Source: Pseudomonas sp. Ga0074129
Lineage (GTDB): Bacteria; Pseudomonadota; Gammaproteobacteria; Pseudomonadales; Pseudomonadaceae
Direction of reading: 5' to 3'
DNA length: 64,000 bases
Assembly (NCBI GenBank): GCA_001465025.1
Contig: LNDO01000110.1
Coordinates: forward strand, 1 to 64,000
Each line of letters begins with the position of its first letter. The first letter of the stretch is position 1. The position numbers and the translations under genes were made by a program. The notes beneath the pieces are model-generated. The model was not told the origin of the DNA. It ran no database searches and was given only the letters and a program-made list of their open reading frames with translations. Shown here in pieces: positions 59,121 to 64,000 of this stretch.

Positions 59121-60008
59121 TTAAATCACGTAGACAAAAACAAACAGGCCAATCCACACCACATCAACAAAGTGCCAATACCAGGCAGCGGCTTCGAAGC
59201 CGAAGTGCTGCTCGGGAGAGAAGTGTCCGCGCATCACTCGCACTAGCATGATGACGAGCATCAGCGTGCCCAAGGTGACATGCGCACCGTGAAAGCCCGT
59301 CAGCATGAAGAAGGTCGCGCCGTAGATCCCCGAACCCAGTGTCAGGCCCAGTTCGTTATAGGCGTAGATGTATTCCTCGACCTGCAGAACCAGGAAGGCG
59401 ATGCCCAAAATTACCGTCAGCGCCAGCCAACGCGTCAGCGCAGTGCGATGGTTCTTGCGCAGAGCGTGGTGAGCAAAGGTCAGAGTTACGCTGGAAGCTA
59501 CCAGCAAGAGCGTGTTGATCAGCGGTAGGCCCCAGGCACTGATGGTGCCGCTGGGTGCTGGATAAAGCTTGGGATCCGGCGTATTAAGCATCGGCCAGCT
59601 GTACTCAAACCCTGGCCAGAGCATGTTGGCCAACCCTTTGTCGCCTTCACCGCCCAACCAGGGGCCCGCCCAGGTTCGCACGTAAAACAGCACACCGAAG
59701 AAAGCGGCGAAAAACATCACTTCAGAGAAAATGAACCAGCTCATGCCCCAGCGAAAGGAACGGTCCATCTGCGGGCTGTAGAGACCGTCGCGGCTTTCCT
59801 TGATCACATTGCCAAACCAGCCAAACAGCATGTACGCCAGAAACAGGCTGCCGATGAAAAAGATCAACGGACCGTTGGAGCCTTCTCGGTCGGCGGACAG
59901 GTCATTAAACCAGGTGCCAACTCCGTAGAACGAAATCAGCAGCCCCAGCGTGGCAATGATGGGCCACTTGCTTTGCGCAGGAACGTAATACTGTTCGTGA
60001 CTCGACAT
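59121..60008 (-). CDS. ctaE: Cytochrome c oxidase subunit III
   Basis: A 295-residue membrane subunit with seven helices. GMSWFIFSEVMFFAAFFGVLFY carries the conserved Glu, and FMLTGFHGAHVTLGT and FEAAAWYWHFVDVVWIGLF are typical of the family. It supports proton uptake and stability of the aa3 oxidase. Confidence 0.96.
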   Translation of the reverse strand: MSSHEQYYVPAQSKWPIIATLGLLISFYGVGTWFNDLSADREGSNGPLIFFIGSLFLAYMLFGWFGNVIKESRDGLYSPQMDRSFRWGMSWFIFSEVMFFAAFFGVLFYVRTWAGPWLGGEGDKGLANMLWPGFEYSWPMLNTPDPKLYPAPSGTISAWGLPLINTLLLVASSVTLTFAHHALRKNHRTALTRWLALTVILGIAFLVLQVEEYIYAYNELGLTLGSGIYGATFFMLTGFHGAHVTLGTLMLVIMLVRVMRGHFSPEQHFGFEAAAWYWHFVDVVWIGLFVFVYVI

Positions 60009-60020
60009 GGGTTGTTCTCC

Positions 60021-60587
60021 TTATTGTGCCGCCCGGGTAAGGGTCACTTGGGCAACCGGCGGCTTGCTCGCCGTGATGTCAAACAGGGTGTAGCCCAGGG
60101 TTAGGTGATGGACATCCTTGGGCAGATCACGGTCGACGATAAAGCGCACCGGCATTTCGATGCGCTCCCCGGGTTGCAGCACTTGCTGGGTAAAGCAGAA
60201 GCATTCGGTCTTGTGGAAAAAAGCCGCCGCGCGCGCCGGTGACACACTGGGCACCGCTTGCGCACTCATGGGCTGATCCGTCGGGTTGTGCGCAATAAAC
60301 AGCATGTCGCGCGCCTCGCCGGGGTGCACCGTCAACTCGTCCGCCATGGGCCCGAAGCTCCAGACCATGCCCGCGGCATTGGTCGCGAGAAACTGCACGC
60401 GCACCTGGCGGCTGTCGTCCTGCGTTTGCACGCCCTGATAGGCATCCGCCGTTTTACCGTTGATGCCAAACACCCGGCACATGGCGTCGTAGAAAGGTGG
60501 CAGAACGAAGACGCCGAAGCAGAACATCACCACCACCACCACCAAGAGGCGGCTGACCAGGGCGCGGGTACTGATTCCTTCGCTCAC
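60021..60587 (-). CDS. ctaG: Cytochrome c oxidase assembly protein CtaG/Cox11
   Basis: A 188-residue membrane-anchored copper chaperone for the CuB site of subunit I. One helix (about 10-30) is followed by YDAMCRVFGINGKT and the copper motif ECFCFTQQ. Length is typical. It is the third gene of ctaC-ctaD-ctaG-ctaE. Confidence 0.95.
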   Translation of the reverse strand: MSEGISTRALVSRLLVVVVVMFCFGVFVLPPFYDAMCRVFGINGKTADAYQGVQTQDDSRQVRVQFLATNAAGMVWSFGPMADELTVHPGEARDMLFIAHNPTDQPMSAQAVPSVSPARAAAFFHKTECFCFTQQVLQPGERIEMPVRFIVDRDLPKDVHHLTLGYTLFDITASKPPVAQVTLTRAAQ

Positions 60588-60597
60588 GGCCGCTCTC

Positions 60598-62202
60598 CTA
60601 TTTCACTTCAGGTGGCGTGCTAAAGGTGTGATAGGGCGCAGGCGATGGCACCGACCACTCCAGCCCTTCAGCCCCATCCCAGGGTTTGGCCGGAGCCGGT
60701 TTGCCACCCCGAATGCACTTGATGACGATGAACAGGAACAACAACTGGGTGGCACCAAACATGAAGGCACCAATCGAGGACACCATGTTGAAGTTGGCAA
60801 ACATCATGTTGTAGTCGGGAATGCGCCGTGGCATGCCGGCCAGCCCGACAAAGTGCATCGGGAAGAACGCCAGGTTCATGCCGACAAAACTCATCCAGAA
60901 GTGCAGCTTGCCAAGGGTTTCGTCATACATGTGGCCGGTCCACTTGGGCAGCCAGTAATACGCCGAGGCGAAGATGCCGAAGATGGCACCCGGCACCAGC
61001 ACGTAGTGGAAATGCGCCACCACGAAGTAGGTGTCGTGGTATTGGAAGTCCGCCGGGGCGATGGCCAGCATCAACCCGGAGAAACCACCAATGGTGAACA
61101 GGATGACGAAAGCCACGGAGAACAGCATCGGCGTTTCAAAGGTCATCGAGCCGCGCCACATGGTGCTGGCCCAGTTGAACACCTTCACCCCCGTGGGCAC
61201 GGCAATCAGCATGGTGGCGTACATGAAGAACAGTTGGCCGGTCAGCGGGATGCCCACGGTGAACATGTGGTGCGCCCAGACCACAAACGACAAGAAGGCA
61301 ATCGCCGCAGTGGCATAAACCATCGAGGTGTAGCCAAACAACGGCTTGCGCGCGAAGGCCGGGATGATTGCACTGACCGCACCGAACGCCGGCAGGATCA
61401 TGATGTACACCTCGGGGTGACCGAAGAACCAGAATATGTGCTGGAACAGCACCGGATCACCACCACCGGCTGCGCTGAAGAAGCTAGTACCGAAGTGGAT
61501 ATCCATCAGCATCATGGTCACGCAGCCCGCCAGCACCGGCATCACGGCAATCAGCAAAAACCCGGTGATCAGCCAGGTCCAGACGAACAGCGGCATCTTC
61601 ATCAAGGTCATGCCGGGCGCACGCAGGTTGAGGATGGTGGCGACCACGTTGATCGCGCCCATGATCGAACTGATGCCCATCAGGTGCACGGCGAAGATAA
61701 AGAAGGTGGTGCTTTCCGGCCCGTAGGTGGTCGACAGCGGTGCATAGAACGTCCAGCCAAAGTTGGGCCCGCCGCCTTCCATAAACAGGGTACTGACCAA
61801 CAGGCCAAAGGCTGCTGGGAGCAACCAGAAGCTGAAGTTGTTCATGCGCGGCAAGGCCATGTCCGGCGCGCCGATCATCAGCGGGATCATCCAGTTGGCC
61901 AAGCCGACAAAAGCCGGCATCACCGCACCGAAGACCATGATCAGGCCGTGCATGGTGGTCATCTGATTGAAGAACTCGGGCTGCACAATCTGCAGGCCCG
62001 GTTGGAACAACTCGGCACGGATCACCATGGCCATCGACCCGCCGAGCAGGAACATGGCGAAGCTGAACCACAGGTACATGGTGCCGATATCTTTATGGTT
62101 GGTGGTCAACACCCAGCGCATCAGGCCCTTGGCCGGGCCGTGGTGATGGTCATGTCCGGCATGACCGTGGCCAACGTGGCCCGGATCGATCACTGCACTC
62201 AT
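60598..62202 (-). CDS. ctaD: Cytochrome c oxidase subunit I (aa3 type)
   Basis: A 534-residue subunit with about twelve helices that holds haem a and the haem a3-CuB centre. Ligand segments seen: TTMHGLIMVFGA, FWFFGHPEVYIMILPAFG with the cross-linked His-Tyr, VWAHHMFTVG, and DTYFVVAHFHYVLVPG. The N-terminus is His-rich (HVGHGHAGHDHHHGP). All proton-channel landmarks of an A-type oxidase are present. Its start is four bases from the ctaC stop. Confidence 0.97.
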   Translation of the reverse strand: MSAVIDPGHVGHGHAGHDHHHGPAKGLMRWVLTTNHKDIGTMYLWFSFAMFLLGGSMAMVIRAELFQPGLQIVQPEFFNQMTTMHGLIMVFGAVMPAFVGLANWMIPLMIGAPDMALPRMNNFSFWLLPAAFGLLVSTLFMEGGGPNFGWTFYAPLSTTYGPESTTFFIFAVHLMGISSIMGAINVVATILNLRAPGMTLMKMPLFVWTWLITGFLLIAVMPVLAGCVTMMLMDIHFGTSFFSAAGGGDPVLFQHIFWFFGHPEVYIMILPAFGAVSAIIPAFARKPLFGYTSMVYATAAIAFLSFVVWAHHMFTVGIPLTGQLFFMYATMLIAVPTGVKVFNWASTMWRGSMTFETPMLFSVAFVILFTIGGFSGLMLAIAPADFQYHDTYFVVAHFHYVLVPGAIFGIFASAYYWLPKWTGHMYDETLGKLHFWMSFVGMNLAFFPMHFVGLAGMPRRIPDYNMMFANFNMVSSIGAFMFGATQLLFLFIVIKCIRGGKPAPAKPWDGAEGLEWSVPSPAPYHTFSTPPEVK

Positions 62203-62206
62203 GTCC

Positions 62207-63331
62207 TTACTCCTGAGCCTGTTTGAACGCGAGGATGTCTTTTGGCGTGACCATGTCGCCTACCGCATTGCCCCAGGCATTGCGTTCGTAGGTGATGATC
62301 GCGGCGATATCGACTTCCGAGAGTTGCTTGCCGAAGGCAGCCATCGAGGTACCGGGCTTGCCGTTGACGACGATGTCGATGTGCCCCTTGGCCGGGCCGA
62401 CAGCAATGGCCGAACCTTTGAGTGCCGGGAACATTGGCGGCAACCCTTCACCGCTTGGCATGTGACAGGCCGAGCAGGCAGTCACGTAGGCTTTTTCACC
62501 ACGGGCCATGAGCTCGTCCATGGTCCATTCCTTGGTGGTCAGCTCTTTCTCGGCGGCCGCGAGTTGTTTGCGCTCTGCCAACCAGACGGCGTAATCCTCT
62601 TTGGATTTGGCCTCAACCACGACCGGCATAAAGCCGTGATCCTTGCCGCACAACTCGGTGCACTGGCCGCGGTAAATGCCGGGCTCTTCGATGCGCGTCC
62701 AGGATTCGTTGATAAAGCCGGGGATGGCGTCCTTCTTCACTGCCAGCGCAGGCACCCACCAGGAGTGGATCACGTCGGCGGCAGTAATCAGAAAACGCAC
62801 CTTGGTCCCCACCGGCACTACCAGCGGTTCATCCACTTCCAGCAAGTAGTGCTCGCCTTTGTCGGCGCGGTTTTCTATCTGCGCCTTGGGCGTGGACATG
62901 TTGCTGAAGAACTCGACGTCTTCACCGAGGTACTTGTAATGCCACTTCCATTGGTAGCCGGTGATCTGGATATCCAGTTCCGACTCGCTGGTGTCATAGA
63001 TGTCGATCAGCACCTTGGTGGCGGGAACGGCCATGACAATGAGGATGACCAGCGGCACCACGGTCCAGAGAATCTCGACCGTCGTGCTTTCATGGAAATG
63101 AGCAGGCTTCTGACCGACCGAGCGGCGGTGAACGAGCATCGACCAGAACATCGCGCCGAACACGATCACGCCGATCACGACGCAGATCCAGAAAATGGTC
63201 ATGTGCAAATCAAATACGGAGCGGCTGACCTCGGTGGCACCTGGCGTCATGTTGACACCCCAGCTGGCGTGCGCCGAACTGAATACCAGCCACAACAGGA
63301 GGCCCATCCAAACTCGTGGATGTCGCGTCAT
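62207..63331 (-). CDS. ctaC: Cytochrome c oxidase subunit II with fused cytochrome c domain (caa3 type)
   Basis: A 374-residue subunit: signal peptide (ending AHAS, about residue 23), two helices (about 45-115), a cupredoxin domain with the CuA site in YRGQCTELCGKDHGFM, and a C-terminal cytochrome c domain with CSACH near residue 305. The extra haem makes this a caa3-like enzyme that accepts electrons directly. The start at 63331 follows AAGGGGAA. First gene of the oxidase operon. Confidence 0.96.
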   Translation of the reverse strand: MTRHPRVWMGLLLWLVFSSAHASWGVNMTPGATEVSRSVFDLHMTIFWICVVIGVIVFGAMFWSMLVHRRSVGQKPAHFHESTTVEILWTVVPLVILIVMAVPATKVLIDIYDTSESELDIQITGYQWKWHYKYLGEDVEFFSNMSTPKAQIENRADKGEHYLLEVDEPLVVPVGTKVRFLITAADVIHSWWVPALAVKKDAIPGFINESWTRIEEPGIYRGQCTELCGKDHGFMPVVVEAKSKEDYAVWLAERKQLAAAEKELTTKEWTMDELMARGEKAYVTACSACHMPSGEGLPPMFPALKGSAIAVGPAKGHIDIVVNGKPGTSMAAFGKQLSEVDIAAIITYERNAWGNAVGDMVTPKDILAFKQAQE

Positions 63332-63691
63332 TGCGGGTTCCCCTTCATTGTTCTTGTTATGCAACGAACCGGTCTGTGGCCCGCTCAGCCTGTATTCCCG
63401 GAGCTGGAAACAGGCATAAACAGTGGATGCCGCAGCTGATTCGGAGTTATCAGGTACTGCCTTGCGAATTTGAGTATAGACAGGGGTCTAGCGCTGGCAA
63501 CGCGCCAGTCGAAATGAGCGGTAAAAGATTGCTACTTGACGGGAGGCCGCGCCGGCCGCGGCACAGAGAAAGATCGTCGGCAATGTGTATAGCCGATTCG
63601 AATAACTGTTTAATAATTATGACAATCTATTCTTAGCCACAGCACTGAGGCAGCTAAGGTTCTCGCCCATGTCCTACATTCAGGAGCCGTC
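63332..63691. other. Divergent region before the oxidase operon
   Basis: About 360 bases without a gene. On the oxidase side a CTATACT box suggests an RpoS promoter. Closer to the plus-strand gene an AT-rich stretch (about 63597-63640, TTTAATAATTATGACAATC) is the likely promoter of the gene at 63692. No other structure was seen. Confidence 0.5.
63473..63479 (-). promoter_or_regulatory. Candidate RpoS (sigmaS) -10 element for the cox operon
   Basis: CTATACT on the minus strand is the Pseudomonas RpoS -10 consensus. It lies about 140 bases before the ctaC start. In P. aeruginosa the aa3 oxidase is known to be RpoS-dependent under starvation, so the match is plausible, though a seven-base match alone is weak. 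Confidence 0.55.
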
Positions 63692-64000
63692 ATGAATATT
63701 GCCGCCTTGCATCCCTTGATCCAGCAAGCCCTGCAACACGAAGCCGAAACAGGCCAACTGGCCAAACAAATGCACGGCCATCTGGATCAATTGCATCCGT
63801 CCATCCGCCTGCCCGGCACTGACACCGACGCGGTGTTATTGCGCTTTGTCAGTGCCTATATCGAGCAAGTACCAGAGATGCTGCAAGCCGCCCATGCCGT
63901 GGCACAAGAGGCCGGCATTGAGGCGCAGATTAAACCCGTGCTGAAAGTTGCCGAGGCGTTTTTCCTGCAGCCGCCGGCCCTGATGGCGGGGCATGAGGGG
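63692..64000 (+). CDS. Hypothetical protein, cut by the window end
   Basis: The first 103 residues of a protein beginning MNIAALHPLIQQALQHEAET, with AGGAG upstream; it runs past position 64000. The visible part is helical, acidic and without signal peptide or membrane segment. Divergence from the oxidase operon matches PA0104-type genes of P. aeruginosa. No domain was recognised. Confidence 0.8.
   Translation, partial: MNIAALHPLIQQALQHEAETGQLAKQMHGHLDQLHPSIRLPGTDTDAVLLRFVSAYIEQVPEMLQAAHAVAQEAGIEAQIKPVLKVAEAFFLQPPALMAGHEG

Noticed and set aside
60628..62226. A 532-residue plus-strand frame opposite ctaD
   Set aside because: Antisense shadow of cytochrome oxidase subunit I, extremely rich in His, Gln and Arg.

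Overview
The window is chromosomal DNA from a Pseudomonas that is not P. aeruginosa. This rests on gene content and order. The right half (about 37.8-63.7 kb) keeps the order I know from Pseudomonas chromosomes: diguanylate cyclase (dgcH-like), EEP phosphatase, dsbA, cytochromes c4 and c5, engB, ErsA sRNA, polA, DUF2782, thrB, znuA/zur-znuC-znuB, lipoprotein, metNIQ, and then the aa3 cytochrome oxidase cluster (sco, ctaB, ctaA, Sco-like protein, SURF1, DUF2909, ctaE, ctaG, ctaD, ctaC). The left half is a more variable mix of catabolic, signalling and envelope genes. No tRNA, rRNA, CRISPR array, insertion sequence or prophage was seen.

Layout. 0-2.3 kb: a broken DJ-1/PfpI gene and a DapF-like protein lacking both catalytic cysteines. 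2.3-5.6 kb: an M66-type (StcE/TagA-like) metalloprotease lipoprotein with a translationally coupled small exported protein. 5.7-10.3 kb: an HD-GYP phosphodiesterase, then the nitric-oxide module norR(fhpR)/hmp(fhp)/ppyR-like with NorR sites. 10.3-14.0 kb: glutarate degradation (CoA-transferase, glutaryl-CoA dehydrogenase, LysR regulator). 14.4-17.3 kb: the proton-translocating transhydrogenase pntAa-pntAb-pntB. 17.8-21.3 kb: one intact and one decayed DUF1127 gene, then two DUF2388 genes coupled to a DUF4105 protein with a metalloprotease-like motif. 21.4-27.5 kb: an AEC transporter, a TAXI-TRAP system whose permease is broken near its N-terminus, and an AraC regulator. 27.5-32.7 kb: an epimerase/dehydratase, a DUF5924/DUF2914 membrane protein, a fused SpmA-SpmB protein and a CSS-EAL phosphodiesterase. 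32.7-35.6 kb: an AT-richer phosphoethanolamine-transferase-like gene lying between a 3' fragment of an ampDh2-type gene and the complete ampDh2-type gene. 35.6-37.7 kb: marC and a CRY-DASH photolyase/cryptochrome behind a palindromic TGTACA-N12-TGTACA site.

How the genes work together. Three c-di-GMP enzymes (HD-GYP, EAL, GGDEF) are spread over the window. NorR senses NO and activates the flavohaemoglobin that detoxifies it. GcdR, CoA-transferase and GcdH take glutarate to crotonyl-CoA. Zur and ZnuABC form a zinc import unit with divergent promoters and a candidate Zur box. MetNIQ imports methionine. The ctaC-to-sco cluster encodes the aa3 terminal oxidase with its haem A and copper assembly factors, and a CTATACT box suggests RpoS control. 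The engB-polA gap carries an AlgU-type promoter and a terminator that together match the sRNA ErsA.

The most interesting points are the Ser/Ser DapF homologue, the ampD-flanked transferase insertion, the light-regulator-type operator before CRY-DASH, the ErsA locus, the DUF2388-DUF4105 unit, and the damaged TRAP permease beside an intact binding protein. I did not find a clearly new multi-gene defence or mobile system.
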